This document shows positions 1 through 5,687 of a DNA stretch of 6,412 nt, one piece after another. Under the pieces are notes generated by a model. The model searched no databases, was not told the DNA's origin, and was given only the letters and a program-made list of their open reading frames with translations. Numbering within the stretch: the first letter of the stretch is position 1; every line of letters begins with the position of its first letter. The DNA lies in contig JAGLTN010000165.1 in the NCBI GenBank assembly GCA_023135255.1, forward strand, positions 1 to 6,412, read 5' to 3'. Made by a program: the position numbers and the translations under genes. Source of the stretch: Planctomycetota bacterium (GTDB taxonomy: Bacteria; Planctomycetota; Phycisphaerae; Sedimentisphaerales; Anaerobacaceae).

Positions 1-147
1 ATTGCGGGTCAGGTTCAAAATATCGTCTGCGTCACGCACCCCATAAGGCGCATGTACAGAATCAGCCAAATAGACAAGATTCAGGTTCGGAAGCCGCTTT
101 GCAACTGCATCCAAAACCGTAAGCCCGCCAAGGCCGCTATCAAAAAT
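1..147 (-). CDS. murI: Glutamate racemase MurI, N-terminal fragment lacking a normal start
   Basis: Glutamate racemase interconverts L- and D-glutamate in the cytoplasm and supplies D-glutamate for peptidoglycan. The minus-strand frame gives 48 residues from Phe at 142-144 to Asn at 1-3. They open with the family's FDSGLGG motif, whose Asp (139-141) belongs to the active site, and continue to an ADSVHAPYG stretch matching the ADxxxxPYG motif. The catalytic cysteines lie beyond the window. No ATG, GTG or TTG occurs in frame between this motif and the upstream stop at 193-195. The only candidate is an ATT at 145-147, with no ribosome binding site before it. The usual few residues before FDSG are therefore missing, and the sequence switches directly to a rhamnosidase remnant on the other strand. 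The family call is strong; whether the gene is intact is doubtful. Other Asp/Glu racemase subfamilies share these motifs. Confidence 0.85.
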   Translation of the reverse strand, partial: MFDSGLGGLTVLDAVAKRLPNLNLVYLADSVHAPYGVRDADDILNLTRN

Positions 148-150
148 TAA
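129..150. other. Junction between two truncated genes (breakpoint or assembly chimera)
   Basis: Leftward of here the minus strand reads as the start of MurI. Rightward the plus strand reads as the end of a rhamnosidase-like protein. Recognisable homology of the first begins near 144, and that of the second near 138-150, so no intergenic sequence remains. MurI has lost its start codon and the rhamnosidase has lost almost its whole catalytic domain at this one point. The exact base cannot be fixed from sequence alone. Confidence 0.7.
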
Positions 151-500
151 AAGACGAAATAATAGACAACCTGCTTTATATGGCTGACAAAACTAATACT
201 CTGTGGGAACATGTCGGTGACTACGCAAGCTGCAACCACGGCTTCGAATCGCAGATCGCCTGTAATTTAATTAAAGATATTCTCGGCATCGAAAAAATTG
301 ACCACGAAAATAAAACTGTCACTTTAAAATTCACCGATACCGACCTGAGCAGCTGCATAGGCCAGGTGCCAACAAAAGCTGGAATAGTAAAGCTAAGCTG
401 GAGACTCGATAAGAACTCAATAATCTACAAAGCAATCGTCCCACCCGGCTACAAAATAATAACAAAGAACCTCGCAGGCCAAAAACTTATCCGAAAATAG
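138..500 (+). pseudogene. Alpha-L-rhamnosidase-like (GH78 type) C-terminal remnant
   Basis: This frame encodes the tail of a six-hairpin glycosidase resembling bacterial alpha-L-rhamnosidases, which release terminal rhamnose from plant or algal glycans. The recognisable part starts before the first ATG (180): residues at 138-179 read [14 protein letters not shown], which fits the helix preceding the conserved TLWEHVGDYASCNHGF block near the end of the catalytic barrel. A beta-rich C-terminal domain follows (about 280-500), ending in a VPPGYKI strand. The frame is open back to a stop at 120-122, but no start codon or ribosome binding site is present, and a complete member would be several hundred residues longer. 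The ATG at 180 is an internal methionine, not a real start. The 3' end converges on the membrane-protein gene, with 17 bases between stop codons. Assignment is by remembered family motifs; a related unsaturated-rhamnogalacturonyl or other GH78-like subfamily is possible. Confidence 0.72.
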
Positions 501-517
501 GGATTAAATAGTTTGTT

Positions 518-1690
518 TTATTTTGGAAACAAAGAAAAACTACCTGATGTTATTTTTTTAAAAGCCTGTGTATCTTTGGTTGGCGGAGTATTGTTATGTC
601 TTTTAACTAATGAGGTTATCCTGCATGGGGCAGTTAATTGCCATTTTTGACGTGTTGGAGGTAGTGTAAAAGCCAAAAGCAGTATCAGAAACAGACCTGA
701 TTCAAAGAGCAATGTCCGGTTTACCCATGGGTTTAGAAAAAATATTAAGAGGCAAACCAAGAAAATACAAATCGGAGCAATGAAAACCTTGTCATAATTC
801 GGAATAATAAAACGGAATGTACTTATTCTACCCACCCAGCTAATAGGGCTTGGATGTCCAGTTATATAAATTACCATCCTGAGAATACAAATTAGAGTTG
901 AATATATTATTAATAATGACAAGTCGTATTGGTCCTGCATACACCACCGAAAAATATGTTGCCACCAAGTAATAAGTAAGCCGATTAAGACTCCAGAACC
1001 AAAATCACAGTTTATTTTTGAAGGAGCAAAGTTTCTCATTGGCCAACCAATTAATAAACTGTCAAAAGCCTGTTTCTTAAGTGTTTTGACAAGATCAAAT
1101 TTCCAGAAATCAGTATTCCACGGAAAATTTTTAAATTGTTGTTTTAGGGTGAAGTAAAAAAATAAATAGAGAGCAATCAATACTACAAAAGTTAATCGAG
1201 GGTCTTTATGTGGGTATATTATAAATGGGGCAAGAAATAAAAATACTATAATTAGATAAAACTGTTCCTCAGCAATTCCAACACATAAACATAAAAGATA
1301 TGCTGCCAAAAATGTTATCGCCGGCCAGAGAATATAAAAAGGACCGTTGAAATAACACAGGATTGTAAGAAAACCTATCGGTATTAGATCCGCCCATATA
1401 AGATGCAGGGGGCCCAAAGGCAGAGATTTATCCGGACTCCACGGCGTTAAAGCGAGCCATTGTCTATAATTAGTGCGAATGTATGGATTAAAATATACAG
1501 CACGATATATGCCATAAAAAATTGAAGCGATAATTAAAATTGTAAACTGAAACAGATCAAATTCAGGGAATTCTGTAATCTGAAATCTATAGTAAAAAAA
1601 ACCTTCAAATAAATAAATGATAACGTAAAAAAAAGCTAATAATAAAATAAAACCCTTTCTTGGTAAAATTTGTTTAACCTGAGATATCAT
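518..1690 (-). CDS. Polytopic membrane protein, probable permease partner of the adjacent ABC ATPase
   Basis: This 390-residue protein is strongly hydrophobic, with about ten predicted membrane segments (roughly residues 13-34, 44-67, 95-114, 116-140, 142-159, 165-182, 232-249, 258-279, 302-322 and 327-345). A polar loop spans 183-230 and a basic hydrophilic tail runs from 346 to the end. A distinctive loop at residues 78-101 begins WLALTPW and continues PLGPLHLIWAD. I associate this with uncharacterised planctomycete membrane proteins, but only from memory. Its ATG overlaps the stop of the ATPase gene (ATGA at 1687-1690), and an AAGGAGG lies seven bases upstream inside that gene, so the two are translationally coupled and probably form one transporter. 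No known permease family signature is recognisable and the substrate is unknown. Export or lipid handling is a guess from the split ATPase/permease layout. Confidence 0.85.
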   Translation of the reverse strand: MISQVKQILPRKGFILLLAFFYVIIYLFEGFFYYRFQITEFPEFDLFQFTILIIASIFYGIYRAVYFNPYIRTNYRQWLALTPWSPDKSLPLGPLHLIWADLIPIGFLTILCYFNGPFYILWPAITFLAAYLLCLCVGIAEEQFYLIIVFLFLAPFIIYPHKDPRLTFVVLIALYLFFYFTLKQQFKNFPWNTDFWKFDLVKTLKKQAFDSLLIGWPMRNFAPSKINCDFGSGVLIGLLITWWQHIFRWCMQDQYDLSLLIIYSTLICILRMVIYITGHPSPISWVGRISTFRFIIPNYDKVFIAPICIFLVCLLIFFLNPWVNRTLLFESGLFLILLLAFTLPPTRQKWQLTAPCRITSLVKRHNNTPPTKDTQAFKKITSGSFSLFPK

Positions 1691-2466
1691 ATCTTTTCCT
1701 CCTTAAGATACTCTTCGATATTTTCAAGGTTACCTGGATTTATTAAAGCTTCAAGGACTTCTGTTAATGAGCCTTGGCAATTTGCAGTTTTTCGCAAACC
1801 ATCTGCGGTATCGTAGGCAATAATTTTTCCTTCTGCAACAATTGCGATTTTGTGCGCGAGAGGCTCAACCAATTCCGGCACAGGAACTGCCATCAAAACC
1901 GTAACATCTTTTCTATCTGCTAACTGCTTTAATATCTTGCTCAGAGCTAATAAGGCTGCGGTATCTAACCCACCGGAAAAAGGCTCGTCCAATACCATTA
2001 TTGGTGACTCTGTTATCAAAGCTGAACAAATACCTATTTTTTTCTTTTGCCCGGTAGAGTAGGACGATATAGGAGAATCACCTTGCTTATCAAGATTGAA
2101 AATTTTTAAAAGCCTATCAGCATGATCCATCAAACGCAGCTCTAGTATTTCATAAAGACGCCCAACAGCCAAAAGAAATTCCCTACCCGTAGCATATAAA
2201 GGCAAGTAAGCATTATCCGGCAGGTAAAAAACTTTTTTTCTTATCTCTGTCTCTTCTTCAATTGAGTTGCGTCTCTTCAAACCATCAATTTCAACGTAGC
2301 CTTTGATAGGGGACAATACACCTGCTACTAATCCCAATAATGTACTCTTGCCCATCCCGTTAGGCCCCATCACTGCAATAAGTTCTCCTGGCTCAATGGA
2401 CAAAGATACATTCTGTAAAATTGGACGCACACCATAGTGATGCCACACATTTACAACATTAATCAT
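1687..2466 (-). CDS. ABC transporter ATP-binding protein with a non-canonical H-loop
   Basis: This 259-residue cytoplasmic ATPase should energise the membrane protein encoded immediately downstream. Visible motifs are an A-loop Tyr11, Walker A at 34-42 (GPNGMGKST), signature at 136-140 (YSTGQ instead of LSGGQ), Walker B at 156-161 (IMVLDE) and D-loop at 164-168 (SGGLD). Two positions depart from the standard enzyme. The Q-loop position after YLP is Asp84, and the switch histidine expected after the strand VTVLM is Pro194 in AVPVPELVE. The overall order matches ABC-2 / DrrA-like ATPases. The start is the ATG at 2464-2466, preceded on its strand by AAAAGGGG as a weak ribosome binding site. pheA ends 70 bases upstream; co-transcription is possible but not shown. 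No clear promoter was found in that gap. The ABC call is secure; substrate and direction of transport are unknown. Confidence 0.93.
   Translation of the reverse strand: MINVVNVWHHYGVRPILQNVSLSIEPGELIAVMGPNGMGKSTLLGLVAGVLSPIKGYVEIDGLKRRNSIEEETEIRKKVFYLPDNAYLPLYATGREFLLAVGRLYEILELRLMDHADRLLKIFNLDKQGDSPISSYSTGQKKKIGICSALITESPIMVLDEPFSGGLDTAALLALSKILKQLADRKDVTVLMAVPVPELVEPLAHKIAIVAEGKIIAYDTADGLRKTANCQGSLTEVLEALINPGNLENIEEYLKEEKI
1698..1704 (-). promoter_or_regulatory. Ribosome binding site of the membrane-protein gene
   Basis: On the minus strand AAGGAGG sits seven bases before the ATG at 1690-1688, within the last codons (LKEEKI) of the upstream ATPase gene. Together with the ATGA overlap it fixes the start and indicates translational coupling. 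Confidence 0.85.
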
Positions 2467-2471
2467 ATTTC

Positions 2472-2490
2472 AAACCCCTTTTAAACCCCT
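2472..2490. repeat. Two direct AAACCCCT repeats 11 bases apart before the ABC operon
   Basis: AAACCCCT occurs at 2472-2479 and again at 2483-2490. On the coding (minus) strand these read AGGGGTTT twice, one helical turn apart, ending a few bases before the ATPase start. The copy nearer the gene probably serves as its ribosome binding site. A role for the pair as a binding site is only a possibility. Confidence 0.35.
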
Positions 2491-2536
2491 AAATAAAATA
2501 TAGCAACAATACAAATGTTTGGTCATATTAAATCTG

Positions 2537-3607
2537 TTACAGCACTTCGGTGGCTCTTGGGAAGCTGCCGAGGACGGAAAGTGCTATGCAGTGTTTGCTG
2601 GCTTCTTCAATGCCTTTAGCAACATGCTCTTCTGTTCGATGCCCTATAAAGTCAACAAAGAACACATATTCCCATTGTTTATTTCTGCTCGGCCTGGAGC
2701 CGATGTTGGTCATATTGATCTTATATTTCCTGAACACATCGAGCACATCCGCTAAAGCACCGACTTTATGTCCCGTGCTAAAACTGACAACGGTTTTATC
2801 GTCACCGGTAGGCTTAGCGTCCTCATTAGAGAGAACCAGAAACCGCGTAACATTATTAACCATATCTTCGATCTGCTCGCAGACTATCTTCAGCCCATAA
2901 AGCTCAGCTGCAATATTAGAGCCTATAGCCGCAGTGTTTTCCTCCTTCGCCGCCATCTGCGCCGCTTTGGCAGAGGAAGTAACGGGGATCGTTATTGCTT
3001 CTTTAAATGTCGCACTGAGCCAGTTCCTGCACTGGGCAAAAACTTCAGGCTTGGAATATATTTTTTCGATTTTGTCGATAGAGCAATTCGCCAGCAGGTT
3101 ATGATGAATCGTCATCAAAACTTCGTTGCATATCTTAACATCAAATTCAATCAGCGAATCAAGCGTTTCGATAACCCCGCCTCCCGCAGAATTCTCAACA
3201 GGCACAACACCAAGATCGCAATGTCCATTGCCGACTTCCTGAAAGATACTCACAATATCCGTTAGTGAATCGTATTCGACGCTTTGCCCAAATTTCAAAA
3301 GCGAGGCTGTATGAGTAAAGCTGCCGTCAGGCCCAAGATAGCCGATCCGCAAAGGCCTTTCCAGAAAAAACGACCCGCTCATCAGCTCACGCCAGATAGC
3401 GATAAGACACTTGTCTGGCAATGGCCCTTCGTTCTGCTGGGAAACCTTTTTCAGAACTTCGCTTTCCCTGTCAGGTGCATAAACCGAGTTGCCCGACTGA
3501 TTCTTCAATTTGCCGATCTCAACAACGATCTGCGCACGTTCATTAAGCAGCTTGACCAGATCATCGTCAACTTTATTTATCTGTTTCCTGAATTCATCTA
3601 ATGGCAT
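2537..3607 (-). CDS. pheA: Bifunctional chorismate mutase / prephenate dehydratase (P-protein)
   Basis: PheA converts chorismate to prephenate and then to phenylpyruvate, committing carbon to phenylalanine. The 356 residues show three domains of usual length. A chorismate mutase helix bundle (about 1-84) has Arg7, Arg24, Lys35, Arg47 and Glu48 aligning with E. coli active-site residues Arg11, Arg28, Lys39, Arg51 and Glu52. Prephenate dehydratase (about 86-262) carries GYLGPDGSFTHTA at 89-101, PVENS at 136-140 and the catalytic NVTRF at 252-256. A C-terminal ACT domain (about 271-350) has the GALADVL loop at 283-289. The phenylalanine-binding ESRP motif reads GSRP here (Gly303), which may alter feedback control. 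The start is the ATG at 3605-3607; upstream only a weak GGGT-like ribosome binding site is visible. A TTGACG (3685-3690, minus strand) is a possible -35 box, but it lacks a good partner. No phenylalanine-rich leader peptide was seen. The gene is divergent from the dockerin gene and lies 70 bases before the ABC operon. Confidence 0.96.
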   Translation of the reverse strand: MPLDEFRKQINKVDDDLVKLLNERAQIVVEIGKLKNQSGNSVYAPDRESEVLKKVSQQNEGPLPDKCLIAIWRELMSGSFFLERPLRIGYLGPDGSFTHTASLLKFGQSVEYDSLTDIVSIFQEVGNGHCDLGVVPVENSAGGGVIETLDSLIEFDVKICNEVLMTIHHNLLANCSIDKIEKIYSKPEVFAQCRNWLSATFKEAITIPVTSSAKAAQMAAKEENTAAIGSNIAAELYGLKIVCEQIEDMVNNVTRFLVLSNEDAKPTGDDKTVVSFSTGHKVGALADVLDVFRKYKINMTNIGSRPSRNKQWEYVFFVDFIGHRTEEHVAKGIEEASKHCIALSVLGSFPRATEVL

Positions 3608-3756
3608 ATCTTACCCAAAAATCTAAACAACAATCTACTCGCAAGACTCTGCTAAAACCTCATTCAACCATAATACCATCCAAACGTCAAACTAATACTG
3701 AATATCAATTTTGCCGTTGAAAACATCCTTTTGCTGCATGCCCGCAAAAAATATTC

Positions 3757-3784
3757 TTGACAACTGGACAATATTTAATATAAT
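3757..3784 (+). promoter_or_regulatory. Perfect-consensus sigma70-type promoter of the dockerin gene
   Basis: TTGACA at 3757-3762 and TATAAT at 3779-3784 are separated by 16 bases. Both hexamers match consensus exactly. Transcription would start near 3791, giving a leader of about 50 bases before the ATG at 3841. Short inverted arms overlap it (GACAA 3767-3771 with TTGTC 3787-3791; CAATAT 3769-3774 with ATATTG 3793-3798) and could mark an operator. Confidence 0.75.
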
Positions 3785-3826
3785 GTTTGTCTATATTGAG
3801 TCATCTTTATCGATTGTGAGCGAAAA

Positions 3827-3833
3827 AAGGAGG
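3827..3833 (+). promoter_or_regulatory. Ribosome binding site of the dockerin gene
   Basis: AAGGAGG lies seven bases before the ATG at 3841, a near-ideal Shine-Dalgarno sequence. It selects this start over the overlapping out-of-frame ORF that opens at 3711. Confidence 0.85.
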
Positions 3834-3840
3834 TTAGGTT

Positions 3841-5568
3841 ATGAAATTGAGCGGGAAATCTTTAGTTGCGGCACTAATCATTGTTTTATTTTCAGCGTCT
3901 TTGTATGCTAATCTTGTAATAACCGAGATAATGGGCAGGAGCCAGATCGCCACTCAACCAATGGACTGGTGGGAACTGACCAATACGGGCGATTCAGCGA
4001 TAAATCTGCTCAGCTACAGCTGGGATGACGAAGAACACGCTGACTTGCGAGTCAATGTCTTTGGTTCTGTTACAATTAACCCCGGCGAATCGATAATTAT
4101 TATCGATACCACCTTTGCAACAGCAATAAATTCGTGGAAAAGCATCTGGGGCCTTGACCCGAGTGTACAGGTTATTGGTATGATTTTCGACCACGGTCTT
4201 AGCGAAAGCGACGGCGTAGTTTTGTTTAATGCTTTAAACCAGATGGTGACAACCTCCTCATATATCAATCAACCTGATGGTCATTCCGCTGTTTTCGACA
4301 GCGATACTTCTTTTCTCGGCTTTAGTCAGTTAGGCTCTTTCGGTTCATGGCAGGCAACGGGGTTCCTCGATGTAGCTTCGCCGGGCGTTGCAGAAGTCAG
4401 CCAGGAGGAAGTGACTTTCGATCGTAAAATTTTCTGGACGGATAAAGAAGACCCTCCTGTTTCAAAAATACAAAGAATTAACAGCGACTGCAACGATGTG
4501 GAAAACATCCTCACTGTAGCCAATGGATTGAACGCACCGCGAGGAATAGATATTGATTTTTCAAAAGGGCTGATGTACTGGGCGAGTACAGGCAATGGGC
4601 GGATATATCGTGCGAAGTTGGATGGCTCGGAAAAAACCGCTTTGCTGGTAATCCCTGGCTTTACGGTATTGGCAGATATGGAACTGGATTTGCTAAATGG
4701 ATATATCTACTATAGCGAAACTATACCGGGCACAATTTCGAGGATGCCTATTGCCGGCGGAACGCCTGAAATAGTTGTCAGCACGATCAACAATCCATAT
4801 TACTTTGATCTCGATATTGTAAATAATTATATTTATTACAGCGATGGCGAAAGCCCAAATATCTGGCGGTATGATATGAGTACAGATACTGAGATAAACT
4901 TGATAACTAACCAGCAGCACGTCCGTGATATTGAAATTGATTTGAATGCGGGTAAATTGTATTTCAATGACCGGGGTGTAAATTCGCATTCTGTTAATGT
5001 TGCGAACCTCGACGGCAGTGATGTTCGGATGCTTTATGATGCTAATGATGGTCTGGATAGGCCTCATGGTTTGGCGATCGACTTTGAAAATGATATGCTG
5101 TACTGGACAGACACCGAAACCCACGCAATATGTAAAGCACCGGCTGACGGCTCGGGGCCGGTTGAAACTATTGTCACCGCAACTGATACTGATGAACCCT
5201 GGGAACTGGTAATATATCTCGGCGAGCCTGATATAAACCGTGACTATAAATGCAACCTGAAAGACTTCGCGCTGCTGGTAAAACAATGGCAAAACACAAA
5301 CTGCGATACATGCATGGGCGCTGACCTGACAGATGATGGAAATGTAGATATCGATGATCTGGCGAAATTGGCGGATTACTGGCTGGTAATATATCTCGAC
5401 AGTGCGGATATAAATCGGGATTATAAACACGATCTGAAAGACTTTGCGTTGCTGGCGGAGCAATGGGAGAAAATAAATTGCGACACCTGCATGGGTGCTG
5501 ACCTGACAGGCGATGGAAATGTAGATATCGACGATCTGGCGAAATTCGCATATTACTGGCTGCTGTGA
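3841..5568 (+). CDS. Secreted protein: lamin-tail domain, six-bladed YWTD propeller, two dockerin-like modules
   Basis: This 575-residue protein has a signal peptide (Lys2 and Lys6, hydrophobic core 7-19, likely cleavage after SLYA at residue 23). Residues about 24-183 resemble a lamin-tail (LTD) beta-sandwich, opening LVITEIM and including the WWELTNTG strand. Residues about 197-455 form an LDL-receptor-like YWTD propeller: six blade motifs occur at 198-201 (FWTD), 246-249 (YWAS), 290-293 (YYSE), 332-335 (YYSD), 374-377 (YFND) and 421-424 (YWTD), spaced 42-48 residues apart. Residues 456-573 are two 59-residue dockerin-type modules, each with two calcium-loop-like halves (DINRDYK and DLT.DGNVD) and a Cys-x-x-Cys between them. 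No catalytic domain is recognisable, so a binding or surface-assembly role is an inference. No cohesin partner lies in the window. The gene has its own strong promoter and ribosome binding site and appears monocistronic. Such dockerin architectures are common in Phycisphaerae and need not imply a cellulosome. Confidence 0.9.
   Translation: MKLSGKSLVAALIIVLFSASLYANLVITEIMGRSQIATQPMDWWELTNTGDSAINLLSYSWDDEEHADLRVNVFGSVTINPGESIIIIDTTFATAINSWKSIWGLDPSVQVIGMIFDHGLSESDGVVLFNALNQMVTTSSYINQPDGHSAVFDSDTSFLGFSQLGSFGSWQATGFLDVASPGVAEVSQEEVTFDRKIFWTDKEDPPVSKIQRINSDCNDVENILTVANGLNAPRGIDIDFSKGLMYWASTGNGRIYRAKLDGSEKTALLVIPGFTVLADMELDLLNGYIYYSETIPGTISRMPIAGGTPEIVVSTINNPYYFDLDIVNNYIYYSDGESPNIWRYDMSTDTEINLITNQQHVRDIEIDLNAGKLYFNDRGVNSHSVNVANLDGSDVRMLYDANDGLDRPHGLAIDFENDMLYWTDTETHAICKAPADGSGPVETIVTATDTDEPWELVIYLGEPDINRDYKCNLKDFALLVKQWQNTNCDTCMGADLTDDGNVDIDDLAKLADYWLVIYLDSADINRDYKHDLKDFALLAEQWEKINCDTCMGADLTGDGNVDIDDLAKFAYYWLL
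5206..5559 (+). repeat. Tandem duplication of a 177-base dockerin unit
   Basis: Two head-to-tail units, 5206-5382 and 5383-5559, have an exact period of 177 bases (59 codons). Both start with CTGGTAATATATCTC. The encoded modules (residues 456-514 and 515-573) match at 46 of 59 positions by hand alignment, with no gaps. The stop follows immediately after two further Leu codons. Confidence 0.9.
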
Positions 5569-5675
5569 TAATTCATACTTTCAGATATTTCAACAAAAAC
5601 CGTCATTAAGAAATAACCAAAATAGGCTAAGCGGTTCTTTTATGCGCTTTCGCTGGTAATTTCTTCGCAAATCTA

Positions 5676-5681
5676 TATAAT
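5676..5681 (+). promoter_or_regulatory. -10 box (TATAAT) positioned for leaderless transcription of the ABC-F gene
   Basis: TATAAT ends six bases before the A of the ATG at 5688, so initiation at the usual distance would begin at or beside the start codon. The -35 region (around 5653-5659) is poor, with about three of six matches. No Shine-Dalgarno sequence lies between the box and the ATG. An exact hexamer in AT-rich sequence could arise by chance. Confidence 0.45.
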
Positions 5682-5687
5682 ACCCAA

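Noticed and set aside
180..500. A complete small 106-residue gene starting at ATG 180
   Set aside because: The homology continues upstream of the ATG and no ribosome binding site is present, so it is a fragment of a larger enzyme, not a small gene.
512..533. Possible hairpin TTTGTTT / AAACAAA between the convergent rhamnosidase remnant and membrane-protein genes
   Set aside because: The seven-pair stem has only one G-C pair and no T-run follows on either strand, so it is not a credible terminator.
2768..3265. Plus-strand ORFs opposite pheA
   Set aside because: They are antisense shadows of the clearly conserved pheA frame, with low-complexity Arg/Asn/Phe composition and no motif.
3662..3690. 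pheA promoter TTGACG-N17-TTGAAT on the minus strand
   Set aside because: The -10 hexamer lacks the key A at its second position, and the better TATTAT at 3670-3675 is only nine bases from TTGACG. It is too weak to list.
3608..3720. Attenuator or leader peptide controlling pheA
   Set aside because: The minus strand upstream of pheA has no Phe-rich short ORF and no terminator-like hairpin; the one short ATG frame stops after three codons.
3729..3749. TTTTGC / GCAAAA inverted repeat just upstream of the -35 box
   Set aside because: The six-pair arms with a nine-base loop are short. They could be an operator but nothing supports it beyond symmetry.
3711..3911. Short plus-strand ORF across the divergent region
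   Set aside because: It overlaps the promoter and the signal-peptide region in another frame, and no ribosome binding site precedes its ATG.
4693..5463. Long minus-strand ORF (256 codons) opposite the dockerin gene
   Set aside because: It lies wholly antisense to a well-supported coding region, has no recognisable domain, and its repeats simply mirror the propeller and dockerin codons.
5585..5640. AACCG / CGGTT arms followed by TTTT after the dockerin gene
   Set aside because: The five-pair stem spans a loop of about 30 bases and alternative pairings are equally weak. No convincing terminator could be called.
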